A stretch of DNA of 37,381 nt from CAJAQL01 sp964442965 (GTDB lineage: Bacteria > Patescibacteriota > Minisyncoccia > UBA6257 > 2-01-FULL-56-20): NCBI GenBank assembly GCA_964442965.1, contig CAYUBE010000005.1, positions 1 to 37,381 on the forward strand, in the 5' to 3' direction. Positions 37,323-37,381 of the stretch are shown here, one piece after another. The notes beneath the pieces were generated by a model. That model saw nothing but the letters and a program-made list of their open reading frames with translations. It was not told where the DNA came from and ran no database searches. Position 1 is the first letter of the stretch, and each line of letters opens with the position of its first letter. A program made the position numbers and the translations under genes.

Positions 37323-37381
37323 GCCTTTGTACTGGTCCAGCACATATGAGACTCCTCGGGAGTTAGGTTCCTGCAAATATA

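Overview
The window reads as a chromosomal segment of a Candidate Phyla Radiation bacterium (Patescibacteria, probably the Parcubacteria side). The reasons are a short EF-Ts, a DUF4012 membrane protein, a RodZ-like HTH/membrane protein, a small one-TM protein beside recA and pnp, very compact housekeeping genes, and many short palindromic repeats between and even inside genes. This placement is inferred from gene content; no 16S gene is present.

Region 1 (about 0.1-16.1 kb) is a cell-surface and glycan region. It holds gpsA, two methyltransferases, a GT2 and a WavE-type glycosyltransferase, two GT9 glycosyltransferases, a B12-binding radical SAM protein, a Wzx/MATE-type flippase and a DUF4012 protein. 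Inside it lies a tight minus-strand operon at 7502-4773: a PLC-like phosphodiesterase-fold protein, a sugar-phosphate nucleotidyltransferase, a cupin and a RuBisCO-like protein. The RuBisCO-like protein keeps the metal-binding Lys/Asp/Glu but lacks the loop-6 lysine, so it is not a CO2-fixing RuBisCO. This operon is the strongest candidate for an undescribed pathway.

Region 2 (16.1-23.2 kb) carries a hicBA toxin-antitoxin pair, lepA, khpA, efp (with a Gln at the usual modification site), mnmA and an ABC exporter. LepA and MnmA carry in-frame insertions made of tandem or palindromic repeats.

Region 3 (23.2-25.6 kb) is accessory. It holds an unrecognised 481-residue protein behind a strong promoter and a roughly 250-nt structured leader. 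Next to it is a tRNA-Glu locus with one intact tRNA, two tRNA-Glu remnants that both carry a 30-nt insertion at the same anticodon position, and a small GIY-YIG nuclease gene between them.

Region 4 (25.6-37.4 kb) is informational and housekeeping: rpsB-tsf, a small membrane protein, tatD, rpsO, a NYN-domain protein, pnp, a small membrane protein, recA, a lipoprotein, the RodZ-like protein, hpf/raiA and murB, then several strong palindromes and a candidate small RNA.

Many genes have a -10 box, often an extended TGn type, only 6-9 bp before the start codon, which predicts leaderless mRNAs. The few genes with real leaders have a TTGACA -35 or a clear Shine-Dalgarno sequence. No CRISPR array, rRNA or phage module was seen.
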